Shown here: in pieces, positions 1 to 13,100 of the stretch
Layout: the number at the start of each line of letters is the position of its first letter
Numbering within the stretch: the stretch's first letter is position 1
Made by a program: the position numbers and the translations under genes
Notes under the pieces: model-generated
What the model was told of the DNA's origin: nothing
Seen by the model: only the letters and a program-made list of their open reading frames with translations
Databases searched by the model: none
Source of the DNA: Lutraria lutraria
Lineage: Eukaryota > Mollusca > Bivalvia > Venerida > Mactridae
NCBI GenBank assembly: GCA_964023205.1
Contig: OZ026843.1
Span: 9,901,093 to 9,965,092, forward strand
DNA length: 64,000 nucleotides
Direction of reading: 5' to 3'

Positions 1-1025
1 TGCTATTGGTCGTAGTTGGTTTAAAACCAACTCGGTCAGACAATAACCATACGCTGACCCTATGATCGTCTTTTAAGACTGATCTCGTTGAGTTCATCAA
101 GTCCGTATTATAAATGCCTTGCCGCCCAGATTGATCATCATCGTCACTCCATTTTGATAAACATTCAAAAATCTCTGTAGCATAGTTCAATGCAAGTTTT
201 ATACATCCCAAAATAAATGTAGTCATTATAAATCCCAAAGTTATACTTGTACCAATATCATACTGGAGAATATATACTTGATGCTTCTAATATCATCAAT
301 AATTATGCTAATTATATTATATGCTATCTCACTTCTAATTAGCAAAATAATCATATAAAAATATACATCATGGTTGAAAAATACAATGGAATGTAAGAAA
401 ATAGTTCAAAATGATTTTATATAATGTAAAAAATGATTTTATACAATGTGAAAAATGATACAAGCATTTATCCCTCAAATGGACAAAGGTAATAAGTAGA
501 AAATTAGGATACAATTTTAAAAATAAAAATCTGGTTGGATTGTACCAGATACAACATTCTAACCACTCAGGAATACAAAACAATAGAAAAATTATACATA
601 GGAAGTGATTTAGTCTAATGAATAAAAAGAAATAAACTTTTATTTGGGTTGTTGAAGAATACTGAGTATAGTTGAGAAGCACTTACTCTTATCTTCATAC
701 AAAATGGTTGGTTTTTCAAAACTTCTACACAGACTTTTTATACCATAATGTACATCATTTAGGTTTCAAAAATAGTATGAAACAATATTTATTTTAAAAC
801 CCAAAATTTATCAGTATTATAACAATGTGTGTCTAATAACTTTATCAAAAAATATTCAAAACTTAAAAATTTGAAATGCAAATTAATAAAACAATAGAAT
901 GTGATTGTATTTGTTTAAATAGCCACTAATGTAATTAAACCATGAACTGATTGTTGTTGGAAAGGTATTTGTTAACAACTCAGAACTTAGCATCTTGTGC
1001 CGTCCAAGTGTGTACGTATGCTGGA
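1..1025 (-). other. 3' flank and probable 3'UTR of the GH35 gene
   Basis: No coding signal. In the gene's orientation, AATAAA-type polyadenylation signals occur at 788-793 and 639-644 (seen as TTTATT on the plus strand). A stretch at about 352-441 is repeated in inverted orientation at 3705-3800. Confidence 0.45.
352..441. repeat. Interspersed repeat, inverted partner of 3705-3800
   Basis: About 90 bp that is nearly identical, as reverse complement, to 3705-3800. The shared core includes tgtaagaaaatagttcaaaa. Both copies lie within or just downstream of the GH35 gene, 3.3 kb apart, so one transcript could fold on itself here. Confidence 0.75.
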
Positions 1026-1109
1026 TTAATTCAGATTACGAACATTCAATAAATGAACATCTTGGAATGTCACTGTGTGAGCAGCTCTGTACAGTTCAAA
1101 TATCACGAC
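1026..1109 (-). CDS. GLB1L2: Terminal coding exon of the GH35 gene
   Basis: The acceptor (reverse of CT at 1110-1111) follows a pyrimidine-rich tract. It is in phase 0 with the exon at 2054-2170, whose donor is a good GTAAGT. The 27 residues begin [20 protein letters not shown] and end at a TAA at 1026-1028. The VIFE...VTFQDVHLL pattern matches the family C-terminus (VIVFEE...LQFTETPHLG), which confirms the end of the protein. Confidence 0.88.
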   Translation of the reverse strand, partial: VVIFELYRAAHTVTFQDVHLLNVRNLN

Positions 1110-4100
1110 CTGAAATAGTAACCACGGTAATAAGACATGGTATGTACACGGTTGATGTTCTACAAACAACTGATAAGAGAGTTCAATCTTTCTTACTCTT
1201 CTCACTGAAGTATTTATCAAACATTTCTGATCAATCTGTCCAGGTAACAATATAACGCAGCATTTAGAGTAAGCTTTGGTTAATGTATTGGAAGCCTAAT
1301 ACTCGAAATTATTATTTCAATATGGAGCGGACAAATTTTGGAAACATACTTTTTTTAAGTTTCCATGATAGAAAATGATTTACCATGAAATTTTTAAGAA
1401 AAAAATAATGACAATCCTGTGAGTTATCTTCCCTTTAAATTTGCATTGCAGTCACCGGGAGTAGGCTCTTTTTCAAAGATTAAAGAAAAACATACATGTA
1501 CTTGGCTTTGAATACCTTATGTTAATTGATATGCAATATAAATAGCCTAACACACTTTATTTAAATTGGAGTATTAACAGTATGATATTATTTAATGTTA
1601 AAGTGCATAATTATGCACTTTTGTACAGAATTCATCAGGAACACCTTTCATATGAATAATACATGATTTTATCAATCAAAGTTTCTGAAAGACATAAAAA
1701 CTAGCAATTAAAAACTAATCCATCCATTACCATTGATGGCATAGCACCATAGTATCCGTTCACATGTGATACAGTATTATTATAACACATATCTGATATA
1801 ATGTAAGATATAAAAAAAAAACATAAATGAAAAAAATGCCCTTCAGGGTGACCTTGACCTTAAAATGCACAGGTCCTGTAGAGGTTGTCATGAGGAACCA
1901 ACATATGAAGTTTGATGAATGTAGGTGAAAGTGTTTTGATTTTATAGGCAAGGTTAATGTTTGCTACAAACGAACAGACAGACAGTATGCCCCCCCCCCC
2001 CCGACCTATCAATATGGAAGTATGAAAATTAAAAGTTTAAAGATAACACTTACATCATTGTTACCAGTTTTGAGTATTGGAGCAGGTACAAACAAAGTCC
2101 CTTGAGGTCCAGTGGACCAATATCGACCCAGATTAAATCCATTCACAAATGCCACACCCTTACTCCAAGACTGAAATCAATGTATACATCACAGTAAATA
2201 TATATATATTTTTTTTTATGTCCCTAGAATCCATCTCCATCTGGATTATAATTAATTCAACATCTATTTAATAGTAAGCAGGGCTTGAGGTTATAATACT
2301 TGAGAAACAGTCTCGTAGCTCAAATCTCAATTTAATTGCGGTTGAAAAAATAGAGCAGATTAATGTTAAAAAGACATGTTCAGACAAATTATGCTGTCAG
2401 AATAATGTATCATTTATATCATTATTTTCTGATCAACATTGACTAAGAAACATTAAATGACAAGATATGAGATTTGAGCTTGAAGACTGATCTCAAATTT
2501 TACAACCTTGGGGTCATGTGGTCAGATAGAGGATTGTTAATGAAGTTATTTTTTTCTTGTTGCTGCTGGTGTTGTCGTTGTTGCAACAATTTCATAAAGC
2601 GGACTACCAATCGCAATCATCATGGTAGAAATTGATTTAGTAATTTTATCAAAGATTTCATTCTTCCTATGAAAAAATCATGTAATATGATGGTGTATTA
2701 ATACTTGTAATCATAAATGTCTTTAACAATATTGTTAGTTTGTTTGAGTTTTAAGCCCCTTTTCAACAGTCAGAGTCATATTAGGTGGACAGTTCACCTA
2801 ACCATCAATCCTGGGAAGAACCAGTACTAGACTCCCATTCTCCGTAAGCAACTGTCTACTTTCTCACATAAAGAGACATGGTCTGTAGCTAGGCAGTATA
2901 CTGACAGTATTTAATGAACAAAGTAGGAACCACTAAGTATAGTTTATATATAGTCTTGTTTTATTTGCTAAGAAAATGAACTATGAAACAATGTGTTTGG
3001 TGAAGTCATAGCTAGATTACATCATGATTACATATTTGAGTCCTTACCCTTAAATTGAGAAAAGTGTCCTTAGGTGTAGCATTAATGATGAGATTTGCCT
3101 TATACAGAGATGTCAAACCAATCCCTGTGTTCGTGTATGGTTTCCATTTATGACTGTCAACAATACTGAAAATATAATAACCATGTAAGTATCTCTAAGG
3201 TTCGTATTCAAATGAAAACTCAGAAAAATCATCATCCAGAAAGTTCTGAAAAAAGCTCATATGCTTAAATTGTCCATCAAAAGTTACGGTGATTCTCCAA
3301 GCCTTAGCCACAACGAGCCAGGACATTTGTGAATAAGTGACTGAATTTTCAATAAAGACTAAAACAACACACACTTTAAACATTGATTTAATATCTAAGG
3401 CCATCCTTAAAAATGAGAATTTTCAGTGGATATGAAGAAATTTACTATTTACATTGTACCCAAAATACTTGTCCAAATGCTTTTTATACATTGAATAAAA
3501 CGTTTTACCCAAGAGACCAAACAAAAGTTTGGTAGGGCCGTTTTCGGTGAGTAGGTAGCGTTACATCAAACAAAATAGTTTCTAAGGATTGCACTATTGC
3601 TCATATTTGAGGAGAGAAAATTGCAAATCGAGGGCTCAGCGCAACACAGTTGTAACTTGTTCTTATTTCAATATGAGTTACAACACTGTTGCGTTGAACC
3701 CTCGAAATGTAAAATCATTTTTTACATTATATAAAATCATTTTGAACTATTTTCTTACATTCCATTGTATTTTTCAATCATGATGTATATTTTTATATTG
3801 CAATGTCAAATATAATAGTCCTATTGATTGATATAAACTGTTGAAAGTTTACCTTTTCATGTATGGTTCCTTGAATTCAAGGGGATATATTTTCCAATCT
3901 GTAAGCATCTTGTCATCTAGATAAACATCTCCCGAGATTCCTTTATAAATATATCAAACATATATGTCAGCTTCAGACATGATCACAGTTGTTTCTTTAT
4001 TTAAGTATAATGCCTTTTTTTAAAAAAATTGTTCAGTTATATACGGCCGCCAGTTCACCTAACAAGCACTCCTGGACGATATTCTAACAAGTACTAACTT

Positions 4101-7100
4101 ACCCTTCCACAAGGAGGGACCATCAACATCTCCATATCGAGGGCTCAGCGCAACACTGTCGTAACTTGTTCTTATTTCAATATGAGTTACGACACTGTTG
4201 CATTGAACCCTCAATATATGAATGAAAATCGACATTGTTTTCAAATTTCCATGGAAGGGTATGATCTGTCACTGTGTGACCTCGATCTCAAAATCGGTAG
4301 GGGTCATCTACATGTTATGATCAACCTCCCAACTAAATCTGGGGAGCTTAGGCCAAATAGTTCTTCAGTTATTGCCTGTGCAAGGATTGGTTATGAACGG
4401 ACAGACTGACCGACATATGCAAACCAGTGTACCACCTTTTTCTTCGAAAGGGGCATAACAAAACTGTCACTCATTGTATCACTTCATTTACACCAGAGTT
4501 TAGATACAAGTGTAGACATATTCCTATGTTGTTAAGAACTTTTTATAAATGCATTTTTTTAATAGTTACTAAGTGACCACTAAGCCAGACTGTAAACATG
4601 TAAGTACCTTTCCTCTCCTGATTAAATCTGTCATAACCTTGATGTACATAATTCACCCGTCCTTGATGTTCAACCAACACTTCTAACAAATTTTGCTGAA
4701 ATCAAATCAGAAGACTGCATATATTGTACTAAACACTAGACCTTAATCATTCAGACAAATAAACAGACAAACTAAGGATCTTAATGAAATCTTAACACTT
4801 GGGTTAAGTTTAACAAGAAATGATTTTTGGGTTGATTTAACCAATGTTTTATACTATCACTTTACCAAACCTTATTCCAAAATTTATCTGTTGTTTAACG
4901 GCCAATTTGACAGCTTTGGTTATTTCAGGGCCAAACCAGAGAATCCTGTTTTTTATTGAAAGCGATGTAAAGCAAGCCTCACATGTCTCCTGTGATTTTC
5001 TTTACACAGTACTTGGCTCGGTAAATGGGAAGTGGGCACTGAAAAAAGCGTCTCTGAAATATTGAAAAGGTGGAGCAGAAATTTGAACCCTCGCCCTTTC
5101 ATTCTGAGGTCCAGCACATCACCACTAGACCATCTAACCAATGGATAATCAACAAGGAATATGATATCTGCAGTACTTAAATGCTACCCTTAATGTTGAT
5201 GCTTTAAACAATAAACTCGACCCGTCTCCACGTTGAGTGGTTAAGGTCGCTGACTTCAAATCACTGTAACCTCTCACTGACAGCGGGTGATGGGTTTGAG
5301 CCCAGCTACCAACCATGTCTCTTTATGTGAGAAAGTAGGCAGTTGCTTACAGACGATGGAAGTCTAGTACTGGTTTTCCTAGGAATGATGGTTAGGTGAA
5401 TTGTCCGCCTCATATGACTCTGATTGTTGAAAAGGGGCATAAAACTCGATATTAACAAAACAAAAAACAATAAACTCAACAAGAACATACAATACAAACA
5501 CATGTTTGGTTGCTAGGTCACCATCATACTTACATCAGTCAGTTTATACGAGGGAATCCGCACCTCCCATTTTTTATTGAGCCATCCCAATGATTCAATT
5601 TCTATACCATTCACTATGACCTAAAATAAAAGAAAATCAGGATCAGTTTGTGTTTCTAATACATACAGTAAAAACTCCTCAAAACCAGACCCCTTCAAGA
5701 ATAGGCCAATGGTCCGGTTTTCTGAGAATTCATCCCATTTTCAGGGAATTCAGGGTTCTCAATGACAGTAGACTGCAGGCCAATTTGTCCGCTTAGAAAT
5801 GTGTTTGGGCCGGTTAGGAATCTCAAAAGTTTATGAAATATTGCTAGAAAATGCCTGGACCCGCCCTAGCAGGTCTGTTAGTCTAGCTTTTGGGTCTGTT
5901 GGCTACAAACTTATTGAGAACCCTGGGAATTCAGGTTTTCAAGTAGTCTGGTTTTCATGTGTTTTACTGTACATATTATTATAAAGGAACTTAAGCAACA
6001 ACAACAGCAAAATATTTAATGCAAGGGACACAACTCCATCATTTCCAAATTATTTCTGTCGCATATTAGGAGGAGATAACTACAAATTCTTCAGTGCTCA
6101 AAAAAGAAATTTGCTACAAAGGAGGTTGTCATGATTCAGGCGCTTAAAAAGAAATTTCAGACAGGGGAGGGGCTTAATTTAGAGCCAAAATTATGAGGGA
6201 GGGGGGGGACTTATTTAAGATTTTGTTTCACAATGAGGAAAATCTGTTATAACCTCTTAAAATCAATTACAGCAAAAATGATTGGGTAAGGGGCAAAGCC
6301 CCCCTAGCCCCCCCCCCCCCCCCCCCAGTTTCTACAGCCCTGAAATTGCATCTATATTCAAAAGAAGAAATACATAACTTACTATTGCTCTATCCTGTCC
6401 AGGGGTGGTAAATCTTAGAGTCCTTCCTTTAGGAATGTATGTTCTGTAAAGTATGAAGCCATAATTTTGACCATATCCATTATTCAGATTTAACTGTTCC
6501 ATAGTGAGTGGTTTTTCTGATGTAATTGGCTGAAAGTCAGATAAGAGAACAAAATATATTTAAAAGCTAATACTCAATTAATTAGTGCCAAGGAATGACA
6601 GAGAGAAGATTTTGTATTATTCATTAAGCACTGTATCTGAGAATGTACTCTGATCCTAATGATTATATTTCAATTATAGGAAAAGGACTCAGACACAATA
6701 ATCATAGGAGACAAAACATTAGTTATAATATTTAGATGTCAAACATGACGTCATACAAATCATCTTAAGCCAAAATAGAATTATCTTCAATTCTTTAACA
6801 ATTTTTATTTGGCATTATCAAAATAAAAACGAAAGTGATTTTTTATGCCCATCTAGGTAATTGTGTACTTCAATTTAGAACAAAAACTCAATTTTGAGGT
6901 AAGTAAATATATCATACAGGCACTTAACATTGTGTACCTTCTGATTTCTTTATATTTGTGCCCTAAAATATTTCATTGTTTCCCAAAATATCACAGTGCT
7001 CACTGTACTGTACCAGTACTTATTTAATTTAAGTTCAACTTATTAATTTCATCTTTTTTATTTTTAATTTGTGCCTTCTTTCCTTGTCTTGCCAAAAACA

Positions 7101-10100
7101 TCATGGGAAATGAATGATATAAACGATCTGTTCTCAGCATTAGATAAACTCTTAAACAAACATTTGTGTTTAGCTTCATTGAAAATTCTTGAAAAGTGGA
7201 AAAAAGTAGATAAATCACAAAATGACTTGTAACATACAAATAAACATTTATTAATTAATGTTTTTTTCAACAATTTTTCAGTTATATACGGCAAAAGACA
7301 GTGCTCTTTCCATACTAAAATAGCATTCACTTCTTTAAGACTGACAAAAACGTAAAAAAGGTATTTTATATTGCAAAGAAGAGAAATATCAACTAACTAC
7401 ATGTAGTAACACTCAAAAAGGTAGTTTTTAACAAAAGCACCAATGTATACATAGATTACTTCAGTACACTTTTACCTAAATACTGGTACAATTAGCAAAT
7501 CTGAATGTAAAATATAGATAAATACAATGTACTGGCAAACAAAGTCTGGTTATAATCTGGTTTAAAGTAAGTAAACTCTACAGTGTAATATGATACATTA
7601 ACACTGTCACAAGATCAATTATTCAAATAAAACAATACAATTAACAATACACTAATACACTGGGTAAAATGTTAACAATGCTTTATTATAGATTAATAAT
7701 TAATCAGTATTGTTAATAACACAGTAGCTACAGGTTTGATAATCAGGCATTTTTGTTGTTTTTTTCTTTGGAGGATAGAACAAAACAATCGCCAAGGTAA
7801 ATTGTTCACTTTATTTCATAAATGTCTAATATTAATTGAATTAGTTGTCACAGATAAATATTCTATTTTCATAAATTTTACAAATTGCTTTAATGAAAAT
7901 GAAAAACATTTCAGTTTTATTTAAATTCACAAGAAAACTAGACTGGACATGACTACAACATCAATAAAGATTTAATTATAGAAGATAAATTATAGAAGAT
8001 AAACACTTAATTTTAATGTTAAAGGGACTTGATAATAAAATTTTAAATATTTTTAGTTTAATATAAAAAGATAGAACAATTAAAACTTTTGTATAAAAAG
8101 ATAATTCATGGAAAAATAGGTACCTAGTCACTTTATCATAAAAGTTAACAAAGAAAAAAAAAAAATCATTTTATTCTATCAGGCGTCTCAAAATGTTCAT
8201 TTAATACGACTTATTACATGTCTGCCAGTTTATTACATGTCTGCCAGTTTATTACATGACTGCCAGTTTATTACATGACTGCCAGTTTATTATATACCTC
8301 AAAAACAATAATTAAATTTACACATAAGTTATGCACATATTCAATATTTGCTCTATTTGTTTTGACTTACATATATTTATAATTGATTAAGAGGGGCCTC
8401 CACAGTCAATAGATTTTATGCTTTCTGACAAGTAACCATTGGCTCCTTCCTCACTGCTGTTAGTTTGAATCCAACAGAAAAAGACACAACCATGTGAGTT
8501 TAATGACGGTCTGTGGTTATACCCAGCTCTACATCTGGGGTGGGTCTTCAGCAAATAACTGTATTACCAATTAAAACCTTGACTGTAGGTGCAATGTCAA
8601 ACCTCAGTGTAAAAAACTACAGTAAATAAAGATGATGTAACTATGCATAATTATCTAACTCATTGTTCTCAAAAAATCTCAAAAAAGGTGATTTTCAATC
8701 CCATACTTTAAATGTAGACAAACCATTCTACAGCGATGATCAAGGCAATTCCTTTATGAAGAATAAATTGTACAACATATCTCATGATAACTTATACTTT
8801 TTTATTGTATTTTTTCATACAATTTTAACACAATCTTGACTGTTTCCAGGAATCAGAATGGCGCTCTCTTCTAGATCAAAGAAAGGTAAAGTTCTAACAA
8901 GCGCTGATGTGGAGATACCATGTGGACCATGTAAGGTTGATGACAGATATCTCGAGGCTGTAGGTTTCTGTCAGTTCTGTCGGCATTATCTATGTAAGTC
9001 ATGCTACGGTTATCACCAAAACCTTGGTAAAAGTCATACTCTGTTAAACTCAGAAAGGATGCCACGAGAGTTGACCACACCACTGCCAAACAAAGATCCA
9101 CTAATTGAACCCTGTAGAAACCACAAACATAAAACTATTGAACTTTACTGCAAAGGTCATGACGAAGTGTGCTGTGTAATCTGTGCCACGGGGAAACATA
9201 AGCAATGTGAATGTTTCTATATACCCGACTATACAGAAAATCTATCACAATCTCCAGCGGATGAATGCTCCATGATTTTAAAACTCATCCAAGCACTGAT
9301 TGGCCAATTAGAAAATGTGAAATCTGAGTCATCCAAGAGGCTGAAAGATCTAGATCGTCAAAAGCGTGAATTCATTCATTCAGTAAAGAAGTACAGAAGA
9401 GAAATCGATGCTTTCCTTGATGACATTGAGAAACAAGTTCTGAATGGAATGAAACAAGTTGTGGAAATTAACACACATGAACTAAATGAGAACATCAACA
9501 AATGTGAAGAATCATTGAAAGCACTGAGAGAAACTTATGTCGACACAGAGAAGGCCATAGAATCAAGCGGAAAGAATCGTATCTTCACGCTATCCAAGAC
9601 AAGCAACAAAGAGCTGAATGATAACAAGGCTGTACTGAAGAGCGTCTCCAACAGCAGTATCAATATCGATGTTAAGTTTGATGAGAATTTTGAAATTCTG
9701 AGAAATTTACGAAAGAATAAATCGTTAGGTAAGGTATCGGTAAAGAAAGAGTCAGCCAAATTCAATGGAGAACCTTTGAAATCAACAGAAAGAGAGAAGA
9801 ATACTGGTAGTGCAAAAAGTACAGCCAAGACTGACGTGAGAAATAGTACAGAGTAACCTGTATAGCATTTAAGATGTAGCATGGAATTGTATCCAGTGAT
9901 TTATTTAACTGAACACTCCAATATGATGTAGCACGAAAATGTTCAAAGTAAGATACGCAGGAATGGTAACTGTACAATACCAAACTTAATGATTATCAAA
10001 ACACAATAAACTTCGTAGAATGTTCAAGATCTCAATTGAATATCCAAGCTGAATGACCCAAGCAGGCCTGACCAGTTTCAGTGGATTTTATACCCTTTTC

Positions 10101-13100
10101 ACAACAATGTTTTAGTTATACATGCAGCAGGTTCAGCAAGGTTCAGACTGTATTCTATGTAGACCTTACCACTGAACCATGGTTGGGGCTAGACCTAACC
10201 ACTGGACTACATTCACGGCCAGACATAACCAAGATGGACAATAATTGAGGAACCTTAAATGTGAGGAACAGTTTGCAACATAAAAAAATCAACAACGGTA
10301 CAAATAAAAGATACAAGACTCCTATAAGAAAGTGAAGAAGTAACTAATGAGACAAGATTCTAGTACAGAGACAACATTGTGTTTAAAGACATTACTCAAT
10401 ATGTACACTGAATTCTAGTAAATACATTAACAATAAACAAGATTACATCATTTGTGTATTGTTTTAATAAAATCCTGAGTTCTAAGAACATTTTACAAGA
10501 GAATTTTATCTTAGATCTTCCTTAAAAAGTGATAATTTTTCGTTACACAATTTACTCATTCCAAAATCCCTAATTCAAAAATTTTTTAGTGACAATTTCC
10601 AAATACATGTAATGACTCTTTATTTAACCAGAAACTTGAGTCATGTAACTACAAACTTGGGTCACATGTTAGGGATGGCTTTCTTGTTATTCTTTTTATT
10701 GTTACCCAAACATACCATGTTTACATAGCAAGAAGGCCATGATGACCCTATATATATCACTCACATCAAAAGCCTGATGAATTGAGAAATTGGTCAACAG
10801 AACCATATGGTTTTCCTTATGTAGTAGTATGGTACTTACAGTATTTGTATAAGTAAGTTTGCTGTGATATTATCCATCCTGACTAGGTTAGCTGGTAGAG
10901 CATCTGACTTGCAAGCAGGAGGTCGCAGGTTCGAGCCCTACATCGGTATATTGATTTCTTCCTCCTATTACACTTATGTAATCCACGTATTAAAACTTGT
11001 TATCATTTGTAAAGTCATGACAGAGGACCATTGAAAGATCCTTCCTATGAAGTTTGATTTAAATTGGATCAGGGATTTCAGAGGAAAAATCATTTGAAAG
11101 AATTGTTTACGATACAAAATACATAACACACCACAACAGGCAGTGTGAGATCACTGCAGCCCAGCCCACCATGAGCAATTGCTCAGTTGAGCTAATTAAA
11201 AAGTTACCACCATGATATAACCAAAGCCTATTATGATCTGACCTGTCTTCACACGGAGGGGACGGTGAGAAAAAAGTAAGACACACAAAACATAAATTAC
11301 AGAAATACTCACTTTGATGGTAGAAATCATATCTTCAAGCTGAAGTAAACTTTGAATTGACACAACACCTATAAAGAAGACATTCTATCAATGAATAGTA
11401 AACTAACAGTGATGTAGATATACTTCAAATCTATAGAAAATTCTAGTACAAGTATGTAATAGCAATGCAAGTATTATAAGAAATAAATTTTAATTCCATA
11501 TCACAGAATGATGGGTTTATATCTTTCGCAGGACATGTTGTTTTTTTCAAGAAGACTTTAATTCATTCAACTCAATCAGTGACATACAACTATGTATACC
11601 AAAGTTTTCGTCATGAGACAATCTTTGAATTTCTCATTGTCCATTATAGTATTAATCTCAAAGACTATGACATATATATGTGTGTGTGTGTGTGTTTTTG
11701 ACCTACAATGTACATAATACTAGCACACAACATGCTGCATAATGATTTAAACTTTCACAGGATTTTTGGTTTCATTTTATAGACACAGCCTGTTACAATG
11801 ACACACAGACAGGTGGACTGGGTGGCTGACTGGCAGACAAGCAGAACATGTTATTATAGAAATAAACAGCAGGATAAAATATCTGCTCAGGAAGGGTTTC
11901 ACATTAAAAACAAAGAAACAAATAATTCTGAGTCTAGTGCTATGCTTAAACTCATGAATGCTGACTAACATGATAAAGCATTGAAAACATTTAAACTTAC
12001 CATAGTTACCCTTTGGTGTATTTGGTGGAATATCTGGTAACATTGGCTTACCTGAAAGACAACAATACAAGCATGCATGTACTTTACTGTTACTGTAAAC
12101 TGTTCTTTAAATAACAGTCATACAAAAAAATCGTAGCTTATCTATCATGAAACTTCACTTAATTACCAGTCCAGTAATACAGTACAACCTCTCCAGAGCG
12201 GCCCTCTCTTGAGCAACAACCTCCCTTCAACAACAGCATGATTTTTCCCACTGCACGATTTAACTCTAAATTTAACCTCTCTAGAACAACAACCTCTCAA
12301 CAACATCATAATTTTGCTACACCCAAAGGGTGTTGCTTTGGCGTGGTTATCAAATAACTTCAATTAATTAACAACTTAGTGATGTATTGTATACAATGTA
12401 ACTCCTTCTGTGACACATAATAAAACATTTCATATCAAAATTCATAATTTTATACTTTAATGAATCAAATATCAATACAAAGATTATCATGAATAGAAAA
12501 CTAAGATTTTTGTAATCAATGTTTTGCACAGACTTTATGTGCAGTCCTCCTTAATGGCCAACAAAATAACTTAGTAAGATAACATGGCTGAATAAGTTAA
12601 GATGTAATGATACAACAGAGGTGTACATACCCATTGGCTCTAGGATCAACTTCTGAATCAAGGCTCGAACAATTTCATATTTAGGTGTTATATCACCAGC
12701 CTCACTCAGTGGAGCTATGTAATCTGAAATCAACGGCCATGTTTATGAATCATGTATACAAACAAAGGATTCAGTGAATAAGCATAATGAAGCAGACTGT
12801 CATACATCTACTTTACTGTCCGAACACTTTCCATTCTTGTTCCTCTTCACGATGTAACTAATTTATTTACTTCATTTATTTATTTGGGTTTAACTCTGTT
12901 TTTCAACAATTTTCAGTAACACTGGTATACAGCGGCCAATTTACCTAACAAGTTTTCCTGGATGGTATTCTAACCAGTACTAACTTACACTCCCACTAGG
13001 AACCGGCAACTTCTCCACATGTGGAGGAAAATCAATATTTTTTGTCGAATTTTCATGAAAGGTATGACCTGCCGCAACTAGGAAATGAACTTGGATCACC

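Noticed and set aside
368..682. 104-codon minus-strand ORF
   Set aside because: Phe/Leu/Ile-rich translation of AT-rich repeat DNA; part of it is the repeat shared with 3705-3800.
995..1255. 86-codon plus-strand ORF
   Set aside because: It overlaps the terminal GH35 exon on the other strand (1026-1109), which fits the family C-terminus and joins in phase; the plus-strand frame is a shadow.
3589..4409. Several ORFs of 61-75 codons
   Set aside because: They read through the 76-bp hairpins, a SINE and another repeat; no protein character.
10875..10950. Functional tRNA-Ala gene
   Set aside because: The acceptor stem does not pair and two other arms have mismatches; better called a SINE head or pseudogene.
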